This document shows positions 40,543 to 49,331 of a DNA stretch of 64,000 bases, piece by piece. The position numbers were made by a program, and so were the translations under genes. Location: the NCBI RefSeq assembly GCF_000022085.1, contig NC_011894.1, positions 4,269,001-4,333,000 on the forward strand, read 5' to 3'. The stretch is from Methylobacterium nodulans ORS 2060 (GTDB lineage Bacteria > Pseudomonadota > Alphaproteobacteria > Rhizobiales > Beijerinckiaceae). Each line of letters starts with the position of its first letter. Positions within the stretch are counted from its first letter, which is position 1. The notes below the pieces were generated by a model. That model had not been told where the DNA came from, ran no database searches, and was given only the letters and a program-made list of their open reading frames with translations.

Positions 40543-41853
40543 ATGGCAAAATTTCTGAAGGCCGGACGCAGTGCCGACGCGCAGGCCGCCGAAGATGCAG
40601 GCGTGCGGGCTACCGTTGAGACGCTGCTCGCAGACATCGCTGCGCGGGGCGACGTGGCCGTGCGCGAAGCCTCGGCTCGCTTCGATGGTTGGGACCGAAG
40701 TGACTTCCGCTTGACCGACCGCGAGATCAGGGATTGCGTGGCCGAGTTGTCCAGCCGGAGCCTCGACGATATCCGCTTCGCTCAGGACCAAGTCCGCCAC
40801 TTTGCCGAAATCCAACGATCCGGCTTGAAGGACGTCGAGGCCGAGACCCTGCCTGGCGTTGTGCTTGGCCATAAGAATATCCCGGTCAGCGCCGTAGGCT
40901 GCTACGTGCCGGGTGGGAAATATCCGCTGCTCGCCTCGGCTCATATGTCGGTTATTACCGCCAAGGTCGCTGGGGTGCCGCGCGTTGCTACCTGCGCACC
41001 GCCCTACAAGGGGAGGCCCGCGCCCGCGATTGTAGCGGCCCAGAAGCTCGCGGGCGCCGACGAAATCTATTGCCTGGGTGGGGTCCAGGCCGTCGGCGCC
41101 ATGGCGCTCGGTACCGAGACGATCCCGGCCGTTGATATGCTGGTGGGGCCGGGCAACGCCTATGTGGCGGAGGCGAAGCGCCAGCTCTTCGGGCGGGTGG
41201 GCATCGATCTCTTCGCCGGTCCCACCGAGACGCTCGTCATCGCCGACGAGACGTCCGACGGCGAGCTCTGCGCGACGGATCTCCTCGGCCAAGCCGAGCA
41301 CGGACCAGACTCGCCCGCGATCCTGCTCACCACGTCCGAGCGCCTCGCTCGCGACACCCTGGCTGCGATTGAGCGCCTGCTTACAGTTCTGCCAACCGCC
41401 GCCATCGCTCGGGCTGCGTGGGAGACGCACGGGGAGGTCATCCTGTGTGAGGATGATGACGAGATGGTGCGCGAGGCAGACCGCATCGCTTCCGAGCACG
41501 TCCAGGTGATGACGCGGGATCCCGACTGGTTTCTCGATCGGATGACCAATTACGGCGCACTCTTCCTCGGGCCGCGCACGAACGTCGCCTTCGGAGACAA
41601 GGTGATTGGGACGAACCACACGCTGCCCACGCGGGGGGCTGCGCGCTACACGGGCGGGCTCTGGGTCGGGAAGTTTCTCAAGACCGTCACCTATCAGCGC
41701 GTGATGACGGATGAGGCAGCGGCCTCACTCGGCGCCTACTGCTCGCGGCTCTGTGCGCTCGAAGGCTTCACGGGCCATGCCGAGCAGGCCAACATCCGCG
41801 TCCGCCGGTACGGCCGCCGCAACGTGCCCTATGGCGCCGCCGTCGAAGCTTGA
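40543..41853 (+). CDS. Histidinol dehydrogenase-family (HpsN-like) enzyme
   Basis: 436 residues. HisD-family core: [52 protein letters not shown] and the zinc-site segment [18 protein letters not shown]; the C-terminal His is in [13 protein letters not shown]. No other his genes are near, and the context is catabolic, so it is more likely an NAD-dependent dehydrogenase of another amino/hydroxy substrate (as in sulfopropanediol dehydrogenase HpsN) than the biosynthetic enzyme. Stop overlaps the second RidA gene. Confidence 0.85.
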   Translation: MAKFLKAGRSADAQAAEDAGVRATVETLLADIAARGDVAVREASARFDGWDRSDFRLTDREIRDCVAELSSRSLDDIRFAQDQVRHFAEIQRSGLKDVEAETLPGVVLGHKNIPVSAVGCYVPGGKYPLLASAHMSVITAKVAGVPRVATCAPPYKGRPAPAIVAAQKLAGADEIYCLGGVQAVGAMALGTETIPAVDMLVGPGNAYVAEAKRQLFGRVGIDLFAGPTETLVIADETSDGELCATDLLGQAEHGPDSPAILLTTSERLARDTLAAIERLLTVLPTAAIARAAWETHGEVILCEDDDEMVREADRIASEHVQVMTRDPDWFLDRMTNYGALFLGPRTNVAFGDKVIGTNHTLPTRGAARYTGGLWVGKFLKTVTYQRVMTDEAAASLGAYCSRLCALEGFTGHAEQANIRVRRYGRRNVPYGAAVEA

Positions 41854-41867
41854 TGACGAGGCAGGCG

Positions 41868-42227
41868 ATGGTTCAGCGTCATTCTCCCTATGGCGGCCTG
41901 CTGCACGAGGTCGTTGCTCACGGTGGGGTTCTCTATTTTGCAGGCATCGTGGCCGAGAATACAGACCTCGACATCGCGGGGCAGGCGCGCGATGTGCTGA
42001 CGCAGCTAGACGCCCTCCTCCTCGCCCATGGCTCTGATCGCCAGCACGTGCTGCAGGCAACGGCCTACCTCGTCGACCTCGGCGAGAAAGAAGGCTTGAA
42101 CCGCGCCTGGAAGGAGTTCTTTGGCGCCGCTCACCTACCCGCGCGAGCTACGATTGGGGTCCAGGACCTTGGGCGCGACGTGCGGCTTGAACTGGTTGTC
42201 ACGGCCGCGATTGCCAAGCCGGCTTGA
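41868..42227 (+). CDS. RidA/YjgF-family protein, copy 2
   Basis: 119 residues from ATG 41868 behind GAGG; ATG 41853, overlapping the previous stop (TGATG), would add 5 residues. RidA fold with LYFAGIVAENTDLDIAGQAR, LDALLLAHGSDRQHVLQATA, and the Arg in AHLPARATIGV. Diverged from copy 1 (39173-39523), so the two may act on different imines or one may be regulatory. Confidence 0.9.
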   Translation: MVQRHSPYGGLLHEVVAHGGVLYFAGIVAENTDLDIAGQARDVLTQLDALLLAHGSDRQHVLQATAYLVDLGEKEGLNRAWKEFFGAAHLPARATIGVQDLGRDVRLELVVTAAIAKPA

Positions 42228-42453
42228 GGACAGCCGCTCGGCGGTCTGCGCGATTACCGTCCCGACTCAAACCGCTCGGGTGCCGCTCTAGGCGGCTCCC
42301 GTGCTACCTGCCCCATCAGCGGCATGCTGGTCTCGGAACTCACGGCCGAAACTTGCCCGATCTGGATGTATAGAAAACGACGGAAAACCTTCCACGCGGA
42401 TTGCGTCCTGCCCAGCGCTCCAGCCCCTCAGCCATCTGTGTCAGGAGACCCTG

Positions 42454-42463
42454 TCAGGAAATC
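42454..42463. repeat. Target-site duplication, left
   Basis: TCAGGAAATC, identical to 43682-43691 on the other side of the insertion element. Confidence 0.8.
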
Positions 42464-43681
42464 CAGGGTTCACGCATGAGCCTGGTTTGCGATGATCTGG
42501 AGCATGTAGTCATCGTCCCAAGCAGCTTTCTTGCGCCTACCGCGTAGGCTGGCCTGCGTGCTCCGGTCCTGGGCGATCAGGTTCAGGGCGATCTTGCGCA
42601 CGAGGGCGAAGTTGCGCGCGGCGGTCCGGTCACGAACGCGGCTGTCATCCTCGCGGAAGCTGACCTCGAGCACCCAGTGCAGCGCGTTCTCCACGCTCCA
42701 GTGCCGACGGATCACGCCGACCAGGACGGAGGGATCGTCCCTGCAGCTGGTCAGGAAGTAGCGAATGTCGGCCACCACCGTGCCGGTGCCAGGAATCCCG
42801 CGGAGCGTCTCCACCGCCAGCACCCTGCTCAGGTCGGGCCAGCCGCTCAACGGCGCGAGCGCCGTGGCCGCGGCGTCCACGAAGACGCGCCGGCGTACCA
42901 ACCGGCCGTGACCTTCGAAGGCGTCGAACACCGGGCGACCAGCAGCTCCCGAGCCCAAGCAGGTGCGCTCGAAATGCATGCGCACGGCGCGATAAGCGCC
43001 GCCGTGATTGGCTTTGAGCACCAGGAGATCGTCGGCGCCCTTGGCGCGGATCCGCTCGGCGATGCTCGTCTGGCAGCCCATCGCATCGAGCGTCACGATG
43101 CAGCCGTCGAGCTGCAGGGTCTCGAGTAGCTCCGGGATCGCCCTGATCTCGTTCGACTTCCCGTCGAGCGCGCGTTGGCCGAGAGCCAGCCCTCGCCGGC
43201 TCGCCCAGGTGCTGACCAGGTGCAGCGGCCCATGCTCATGGCGGTGGCTGGCCGAGCGGCGGACCGACTTGCCATCCACCGCCACCACCTCGCGCGCGAT
43301 CCCACCGGCCCGGAACTGCACGCATCGGGTGAAGCAGCGCTCGAATGCATCCGCGTCGAGCAGCATGAAGACCCGCCGGAAGGTGTCGTGGGAGGGGATC
43401 CCGTTCGGCAGGGTCAAGAAAGTCTGCAGCCATGCCTGCTTGCTGCGTCCGTAGAGCTCAATGTCCTCCCAGCTCTCGGCGCAGGCGACACGGCGCACAC
43501 CGCGATCACCAGGATGTCGATGAGCAGGTGGTCGCACCGGCTGGTCTCGCGTGGATCCTCAAGCCCTGGGAAGCAGGCCGCCAAACCTTCGATCATGCCG
43601 CTCGTCCCCTGTTGCACGGAGCGGGAAATGGCCAGCACGAGCCTCAATCACAGCCCAACCCGAGATCATGCGTGAACCCTG
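42464..43681. mobile_element. ISAs1-type insertion sequence, complete ends
   Basis: 1218 bp bounded by perfect 16-bp inverted repeats: CAGGGTTCACGCATGA at the left and its complement at the right (43666-43681), flanked by the 10-bp direct repeat TCAGGAAATC. Carries one frameshifted transposase on the minus strand, whose stop lies inside the left inverted repeat. Ends and duplication size fit the ISAs1 family. Confidence 0.88.
42470..43647 (-). pseudogene. Frameshifted ISAs1 (H-repeat) transposase
   Basis: Two frames together give a full ISAs1 transposase. The N-terminal frame (start near 43596) reads LAACFPGLEDPRETSRCDHL and LIDILVIAVCAV; the second frame continues ACAESWEDIELYGRSKQAWL through REVVAVDGKSVR, HLVSTWASRRGLALGQ and RRHWSVENALHWVLEV. 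The break near 43488-43493 is explained by loss of one base in what should read V-I-A-C-A-E. The DDE-type residues (DGK, D in VTLDAMGC, E in SVENALHW) are all in the second frame. Confidence 0.85.
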
Positions 43682-43691
43682 TCAGGAAATC
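43682..43691. repeat. Target-site duplication, right
   Basis: TCAGGAAATC, the second copy of the 10-bp duplication flanking the insertion sequence. Confidence 0.8.
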
Positions 43692-43692
43692 A

Positions 43693-43723
43693 AATGTCCG
43701 GAAAACGCTCGCAACCGGACATT
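43693..43723. terminator. Inverted repeat beyond the LysR gene
   Basis: AATGTCCGG (43693-43701) and CCGGACATT (43715-43723) form a 9-bp stem with a 13-base loop, 31 bases beyond the LysR stop on its downstream side. Possible terminator or a member of a short dispersed motif family (see 33508 and 42368). Confidence 0.4.
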
Positions 43724-43754
43724 CCTCACGCACCCCGCGAACGTCCGGAAGGGG

Positions 43755-44645
43755 TCATGAGTGATCCCTGGTCAGGTGATGCACCAGCCCTTGAGCGTGC
43801 ACCGGCAGCGCCGAGACGCTGCGGACGCAGATCGTCAAACGCCGGAGCGCCCAGGCGTCACTGAGCTGGACCGATCGAATCGCCGCCGTCCCACTTGCAC
43901 GTCGTGCGGCCGCTTCGGGGGCGATCGCCACGCCCACTCCGCTCGCGACCATCCGGCAGACCGCCTCCAGCCCGTTCAAGCGTACGCGGAGCTTGAGCGG
44001 GTGGCCGGCTCGCGCGGCGTGATCGGCGAGGTGGGCCTGCAACGCGCTGCCATGGCTCAGGCCGACGAAGGGCTCGCCCAGCACCTCTCGGAACCCGACC
44101 TCGCCTCGGCTGGCGAAGGCGTGATCCGCCGGCACAATGAGGACGAGCCGGTCGGTCCGGAAGGGCAGCGTCTCCAAGGCGCCGAGGTCGACCGTATCGG
44201 CGACGATGCCGATGTCAGCTAACCCACCCGCGATCGCGGAGACAATCTCGCGGCTTGGTCGCTCCTCAAGGTCGATGTCGATGGTGGGATTGGCGGTCAG
44301 GAAATCGGTCAGCGCGTCGGGAAGGAAGCCGGCCAGGGCGGCCGTGTTCGACAGCATCCGAACGTGGCCGCGCAGGCCCTGAGCATACTGCCCCAGTTCA
44401 CCCCGCATCTGCTCAAGTTGGCCCAGCACGACTCGTGCATGATGAGCTACGGCCTGACCGGCCGGCGTCGGTCGCACGCCGCGGGGGTGGCGCTCGAGCA
44501 GGGGCACATTGCTCGTCCTCTCCATGCCGCGGATGCGCTCGCTCGCGGACGCCAGGGCCATGCCGGCCCGCTCCGCTCCGCGCGTGATGCTCTCGGCTTC
44601 GGCCACATGCAGGAACAGGCGGAGGTCGGTCAGGTCGAAGCGCAT
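43755..44645 (-). CDS. LysR-family transcriptional regulator
   Basis: 296 residues. N-terminal winged HTH (MRFDLTDLRLFLHVAEAESI, TRGAERAGMALASASERIRG) and the PBP2-like effector domain (about 90-290). Divergent from a small membrane protein and the TauE/SafE exporter, which it may control, as is common for LysR regulators and a neighbouring transporter. Confidence 0.92.
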   Translation of the reverse strand: MRFDLTDLRLFLHVAEAESITRGAERAGMALASASERIRGMERTSNVPLLERHPRGVRPTPAGQAVAHHARVVLGQLEQMRGELGQYAQGLRGHVRMLSNTAALAGFLPDALTDFLTANPTIDIDLEERPSREIVSAIAGGLADIGIVADTVDLGALETLPFRTDRLVLIVPADHAFASRGEVGFREVLGEPFVGLSHGSALQAHLADHAARAGHPLKLRVRLNGLEAVCRMVASGVGVAIAPEAAARRASGTAAIRSVQLSDAWALRRLTICVRSVSALPVHAQGLVHHLTRDHS

Positions 44646-44758
44646 TCCTCAATCGTCCGAACCCGAGAGCACGGATGCAAGAGCCTTCGGCCGGGCCGAA
44701 GCCTGAGCCTGGTCACTTCCGCATTGTCCCGTGCCGGCGCTGCTCTCAGGGTAGGAGT

Positions 44759-44983
44759 ATGGCGCGGAACGCACGAACAACGATCACCGCAGCAGATGTG
44801 CTGCTTCAGGCGGCCACGGTCGCCCTGGCGGGCCTGACCGCCCTCGCAGCGCTCGCCCGACTGGATGCCGACTCGCACGCCTGTCGCATGGCGTTGCCGG
44901 TGGCTGGTGAGCAGCGGACAGCCCCCGTCAGCCTCGAGGGTGCCGAGGATGCCGTGCTGCGGGACATGTTGCTGCACGACTGA
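44759..44983 (+). CDS. Small single-helix protein before TauE
   Basis: 74 residues from ATG 44759, with GGAGT just upstream. One hydrophobic segment (VLLQAATVALAGLTALAALA, residues about 11-30), the rest polar. It lies between the LysR gene and the exporter on the exporter strand. Unknown function. Confidence 0.45.
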   Translation: MARNARTTITAADVLLQAATVALAGLTALAALARLDADSHACRMALPVAGEQRTAPVSLEGAEDAVLRDMLLHD

Positions 44984-45027
44984 TCCTGCCAAGCCAGTTC
45001 ACCCCCGTCCCAACGACACGGCCGGCC

Positions 45028-45783
45028 ATGACCTCCGCTCTGGACCCACTCCCGATCGCGATCACGGCGCTGACCTTCCTCCTCGCCGGCTTCGTCAAAG
45101 GCGTGATCGGGCTGGGCCTGCCGACCGTCGCCATGGGACTGCTCAGCCTTGTCATGGCACCTGCCCAGGCCGCCGCGCTCCTGATCGTGCCCTCATTCGT
45201 CACCAACGTCTGGCAGCTCGCGGCCGGACCCCGCTTTGGCACCTTGGCGCACCGGCTCTGGCCGATGATGGTTGGTGTCGTGGTCGGGACGCTCGCCGGG
45301 GCCGGATTCCTGCAGGGCAGCCACGCCGGACAGGCCGCCATTGCGCTCGGCCTGGCGTTGATGGCCTACGCGGTGCTCGGTCTCACCGCCGTGCGCTTCG
45401 CCCTGCCGCCCGAAGCGCAGGGGGGGTGGATGGGGCCGCTCATCGGCGCGTTGACGGGGCTTGTGACGGCCGCCACGGGCGTGTTCGTGATCCCGGCCGT
45501 GCCCTATCTCGGGGCGCTTGGCTTGGCGAAGGATGAGTTGATCCAGGCCCTCGGGCTCTCGTTCACAGTGTCGACACTGGCGCTCGCGGCGGTGCTGGCT
45601 GGGAGCGGCGTGTTCGAGCCCGGAACGGCGGGCGCCTCGGCCTTCGCGCTCGGCCCGGCGCTGGTCGGTATGGCGATGGGCGGATGGGTGCGGGGCCGGG
45701 TCAGCGAGCCGGTGTTCCGGCGCTGCTTCTTCCTCGGCTTGCTCGCCCTCGGCACTCATTTGGCGTCCCGCGCCTTGCTCTGA
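45028..45783 (+). CDS. TauE/SafE-family (TSUP) membrane exporter
   Basis: 251 residues with about eight membrane segments in two related halves: FLLAGFVKGVIGLGLPTVAM and LIGALTGLVTAATGVFVIPA show the repeated G-x-G-G/P pattern of the family. TSUP proteins are thought to export sulfite or organosulfonates or related anions; substrate here unknown. Probable target of the divergent LysR regulator. Confidence 0.88.
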   Translation: MTSALDPLPIAITALTFLLAGFVKGVIGLGLPTVAMGLLSLVMAPAQAAALLIVPSFVTNVWQLAAGPRFGTLAHRLWPMMVGVVVGTLAGAGFLQGSHAGQAAIALGLALMAYAVLGLTAVRFALPPEAQGGWMGPLIGALTGLVTAATGVFVIPAVPYLGALGLAKDELIQALGLSFTVSTLALAAVLAGSGVFEPGTAGASAFALGPALVGMAMGGWVRGRVSEPVFRRCFFLGLLALGTHLASRALL

Positions 45784-46344
45784 ACGTCCTGCGGAGCGGT
45801 TCGGCGCAGCGTGCCGCTCGGCGCCGTGACGCTGTTTGGATGAGGCCTCAACCCCAGTCCTCCCGCGGGGCGCCTCCACGATCGTGTTGAACACCATCAG
45901 GCTGAGCTGACAAGCTCCGCCACACGTCCCGCCTCTGGTCGAGAGCCCCGAGGCACAATGGCCGATGCCGCGAAGGGCCGAAATGCGCCGATATTGTTGA
46001 AAATGTCCCTGACGCCCTTCGGCTCCTCCATAGGTAGCGGCAACTGCAGCGCACCAGCCCAACCTGTTGTATGCTGACGCACGAAAGCGAACGCCAAACG
46101 GAGTTTTTCAACAATATCGGTCATCCTTAACTTTTCGATGTCAGCAGCGTAGCGAACGCGTTCATCAGTAGCAGCCGAAGGATGTGGCACGTCCGCTGGT
46201 AGAAATTATATACTGAAATTGATTACCAGGCCTCATATCATCCTTCCGACGGAATGAATGAGGCAATATCCGACGATAATATGAAGAATATACTGCTGAT
46301 CGACCGATAGTCGTATCCGCTGGTATTCAGATGCAAAAACACCA
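45784..46344. other. No supported gene
   Basis: 561 bases with rising AT content toward 46300. A minus-strand frame of 97 codons (45897-46190) has no ribosome site and no recognised content. 45932-45990 and 47231-47286 are about 70% alike (GAG..CCCGAGGC..ATGGC..CGAAGGG.CGA.ATGCGCCG), a degenerate repeat on either side of the orphan gene. Confidence 0.4.
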
Positions 46345-46950
46345 TCACTCAAAAACGACGGGAACTATAAACTTCAGATTATCTTCATCTGCAAAATACG
46401 GCGGCTCGCCCAGCTTCCTTCCTGGAGTTACAACCCCGTAGACCTCTCTGACGGTCGTTGGATCTCCTAAAAAGTCTATCACACGAGCCTCCAGAACGAC
46501 ACCTTCGGTATCGAGCCGGAAATAGGCAATTGCAGCGCCAACTTTGTAAGTTCTTTTCCGTGCAAGTCTGTTTATATTGCTTATAAGTTGCTTGACGTAA
46601 TTTACGGAATCATCAATATAGAAAATGTCTTCAGGATTCTTGGCCAGATTGAATTCCCTGATGTAGCGACTATCTCTGGACGATATATAGCTCTTAAAAT
46701 TGTCAAAGTCATCCATATTGCAGATGTCAAAGGCAGATGCAGCTTTGCTTGTTTTCTGCGATATATGCGCGTCACCGGAATGTTTTATACTTTCTTCTGT
46801 AACCTCCGAGATAATATTGTTGTATCTTCTTATTTCAAAAAAGAAAGCTATGAACTGCTTACTATATGTCGAGTCCTGATTCTCAGCAGCCGCTACCGTA
46901 CCGTTCTCTGCTACGAAAATGACAATAAGCGCAAATATGATGGCACGCAT
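46345..46950 (-). CDS. AT-rich secreted orphan protein
   Basis: 201 residues from ATG 46950 (an ATG at 46962 adds four). Signal peptide MRAIIFALIVIFVAENGTVA. The mature part has FIAFFFEIRRYNNIISEVTE, a helical middle, and a beta-rich end (IAYFRLDTEGVVLEARVIDF). Much more AT-rich and lysine/isoleucine-rich than its neighbours, indicating recent acquisition. No family recognised. Confidence 0.6.
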   Translation of the reverse strand: MRAIIFALIVIFVAENGTVAAAENQDSTYSKQFIAFFFEIRRYNNIISEVTEESIKHSGDAHISQKTSKAASAFDICNMDDFDNFKSYISSRDSRYIREFNLAKNPEDIFYIDDSVNYVKQLISNINRLARKRTYKVGAAIAYFRLDTEGVVLEARVIDFLGDPTTVREVYGVVTPGRKLGEPPYFADEDNLKFIVPVVFE

Positions 46951-46962
46951 AGCTGCCTCCAT

Positions 46963-47599
46963 TGCATCTGCGCACTGCCTGTCCAGCAGAGTTGCAAACT
47001 CAGGCTACCCAGGCAGCGAAATCCCAACAGGCCCACCGTCAACACATGATAACGGCCGAGGTTCCTGGGCGACGCTGTGCGGATGTAAATTGTGATACGA
47101 GGAGGATGGATCGCCCTGGTTTACGGCAAAGGGCTAAGACCGAAATAGTCGAGCTTGGCACTCCGGCAATACAACCGTTCTATCGCGCATCCGTCTGCCT
47201 GGACGAGAGGGGCTCCGCCACACCTCACACCTTCAGTCGAGGCTCCCGAGGCGCGTGACATGGCACCGAAGGGTCGAGATGCGCCGTGAGCGGACCCGCG
47301 AGCCGCGCCGCGTCAATGTCCGCAACGGGTCAAGAGCACCGGTTGGCCCGGCCCGCCTTGAGGCTCGAAGGCGGGTCGGAAGCAGATGCACCTACGGTCA
47401 CTCTGATTGGGTCCTGATCCAGGTCCCTTCGGACACGATTGACAGTGTCAGCGGCGGCACGGGAACCGTACGGATAGCGACGTAACCACACGGACCTAAG
47501 CCGTTGACCGCTCCCACCATGACTTCGGAGACCAGGCCAACTTTCCATCCTTTCGCTTGCCGGTGCCGCTCGTCAGGCGCTTGGCCGCAGCCAGAAGCT
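46963..47599. other. Mixed-composition spacer
   Basis: 637 bases joining the AT-rich orphan to the late phage block. No convincing gene on either strand; it holds the second copy of the degenerate repeat (47231-47286). Confidence 0.4.
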
Positions 47600-47765
47600 T
47601 CTCGTGCGCGATCGGGCGCGGGGCGCATCGCCCGAGCAGTACCGGGCGAAGTGGGGCCTGCCGATCGACTACCCGATGGTCGCGGCGAACTACGCGGCGC
47701 AGCGGTCGGAACTCGCCAAGGCTGCGGGGCTGGGTCGGAAGCCGCACCTCGCCGCCGTGGCGTGA
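47600..47765 (+). pseudogene. C-terminal fragment of a second MucR-like regulator
   Basis: In frame with TGA 47763-47765: [20 protein letters not shown] and [20 protein letters not shown] with the [12 protein letters not shown] end. This is the last half of a MucR/Ros protein, close to the intact gene at 26377-26820; the N-terminal half and finger strand are missing and no start codon fits. It sits 50 bases before the NusG-like gene. Confidence 0.75.
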
Positions 47766-47815
47766 TGCTCTCGGCCGGCGCTGCGGTGCCGGCTTGACCC
47801 CGCGTGGAGTTCAGC

Positions 47816-48508
47816 ATGGCGAGCAAGCAGGCCAAACTCCGTCTCAACCCGAAGCGTCGCCGCCGCGAGAAGCGGCGACGCTCCGCGGAGTTCCAGGCCC
47901 GCGGCGAGCGTGCGCGAACGGCCCAGGAGCGCGCCGCCCGGCGTGAGGCGGCGAAGAAGGCCGAGGACGAGCACATGAGCTCGATGCGCTGGCACCTCGT
48001 CGATGCTCGCCGCAAGCAGACCGCCCGCCTGATGGCTGCCCTCGCGCAGGGCGCTGTGCCGGCGGTTCGTCTCCAGGAGGTCGTTGTCGCTGAGCGATCC
48101 GGCCGGGCTCGGAAGGTCCGGGTGCCGCTGCTCGGCCGCCTCCTGTTCGTGGGCCTCGAGCCAGGGGAGGACGCCTCCTGGCTGCAGGAGGTCTACTTCG
48201 AGGTCGAGGGGGTTCGGCACGTGGCCGAGAAGCCGGTCCTGGTCCGCGGAAAGCAGCTCGACGCCTTCGCCGGGAATCTCGGTGGTCGTGGCGAGCCCAT
48301 CCGCCGTGCCGATGCGCTCACCGTGGAAGACTTCGAGGTCGGGGAACCAGTGCGCGTGACGGATGGACCGTTCGCGTCGTTCAACGGCCTCGTCGAAGAG
48401 ATCGACAACCTCGAGCATACGTTGAAGGTTGCCGTGTCGATCTTCGGCCGTTCGACTCCGGTGACTCTGGAGCCGTCACAGGTGGAAAGGTTGAGCAATG
48501 CTGCTTGA
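47816..48508 (+). CDS. NusG-like KOW-domain protein
   Basis: 230 residues from ATG 47816 (GGAG seven bases upstream). A very basic N-terminus ([20 protein letters not shown]) precedes a NusG N-terminal-like alpha/beta domain (about 55-165: [34 protein letters not shown]) and a KOW domain (about 180-225: [34 protein letters not shown]). First gene of the late block, so a phage-encoded antitermination or elongation factor for the structural operon is the natural inference. Confidence 0.85.
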   Translation: MASKQAKLRLNPKRRRREKRRRSAEFQARGERARTAQERAARREAAKKAEDEHMSSMRWHLVDARRKQTARLMAALAQGAVPAVRLQEVVVAERSGRARKVRVPLLGRLLFVGLEPGEDASWLQEVYFEVEGVRHVAEKPVLVRGKQLDAFAGNLGGRGEPIRRADALTVEDFEVGEPVRVTDGPFASFNGLVEEIDNLEHTLKVAVSIFGRSTPVTLEPSQVERLSNAA

Positions 48509-48613
48509 CTCGACGGAATGGCGCCGTGTATCCAGAACCCGGATCGTGTGCGATCTGGGCTCGACCCACCCTGCGACCTCCCTTCGGGTAGAAGGTTGCG
48601 GCAGTGGACCCCG

Positions 48614-48640
48614 GCGGCGGTTTTCGAAGAAAACCACCGC
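48614..48640. terminator. Hairpin between convergent genes
   Basis: 12-bp stem (GCGGCGGTTTTC with GAAAACCACCGC, one C/A mismatch that becomes G-U on the minus transcript) with a 3-base loop, between the NusG-like gene and the minus-strand secreted protein. Confidence 0.45.
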
Positions 48641-48669
48641 TCCCTGCGATAGCTATGTCCAAATGCCAC

Positions 48670-48999
48670 TTAGCGTCTGATGCCGAGTTCGCGCTCGCGA
48701 TGCGTGATATAGTCGTTGCAGACCCAAAGCCTGTTGCTCGCTGAAGCGCTTGGGTACCAGCTGCAGCGGCGACGTTCCCGATCCTGGCGCATCTGATCGC
48801 TGGCGTTGCGACGCTGAACGGGGGTTCCGGCCATATTCAGATATGAAAGGCAGCGCTTATACTCCGTACTGCCTTTCTTGTACTTGTAGCACTGTTCAAC
48901 ACCAAGAGCTTGGACGGGGACGGTGTAGGCGAACACTGCGATCGGAGTCGCCATGAACAGAGCGGGCAAAGCCAGGCGGCGAACAGTCGCGAGCGGCAT
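48670..48999 (-). CDS. Small secreted cysteine protein
   Basis: 109 residues. Signal peptide (LPALFMATPIAVFAYTVPVQ); the mature part has four cysteines (EQCYKYKKGSTEYKRCLSYL; RRRCSWYPSASASNRLWVCN). Minus strand inside the phage late block, so probably a bacterial or lysogenic-conversion gene. Function unknown. Confidence 0.6.
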   Translation of the reverse strand: MPLATVRRLALPALFMATPIAVFAYTVPVQALGVEQCYKYKKGSTEYKRCLSYLNMAGTPVQRRNASDQMRQDRERRRCSWYPSASASNRLWVCNDYITHRERELGIRR

Positions 49000-49082
49000 C
49001 GTTTTGATCCTTCGCTGTCACCGTGAACTGCAAACAGCGCCGTGGTGAGAGGCCGAGGCAACTTGCCTGGCGCGACTGCGCT

Positions 49083-49331
49083 TTAGCTGATCGGGCAGCG
49101 TCCGATGCCCTTGTAGACGTAGGGCTTGCCCGCAAAATTGTAGCAGATCATTCCGACCCGAGAGCCGGGCGAGGGAGGCCGACGGTAGCCGCAGTCGCCC
49201 ATCGGGCACTGCCTGCCGCCGCGATGGCCGCCGTACCCACCCCACTGCGCTTCGGCAGGGACGCTGAGCGCGATGGACGCCATTCCGCACAGGACGGCGG
49301 CGATGTGTAACTTGGATTGAGCGAGCGCCAT
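49083..49331 (-). CDS. Small secreted glycine-rich protein
   Basis: 82 residues from ATG 49331 behind AAGGAG. Signal peptide (LHIAAVLCGMASIALSVPAE) and a short Gly/Cys-rich mature part (WGGYGGHRGGRQCPMGDCGY, VGMICYNFAGKPYVYKGIGR). Divergent-to-late orientation like its neighbour; function unknown. Confidence 0.6.
   Translation of the reverse strand: MALAQSKLHIAAVLCGMASIALSVPAEAQWGGYGGHRGGRQCPMGDCGYRRPPSPGSRVGMICYNFAGKPYVYKGIGRCPIS

Noticed and set aside
45897..46190. 97-codon minus-strand frame
   Set aside because: No ribosome site or recognisable content; part of it is the degenerate repeat also seen at 47231-47286.
47390..47490. Possible tRNA-like sequence
   Set aside because: No cloverleaf with a proper anticodon stem and T arm could be drawn.
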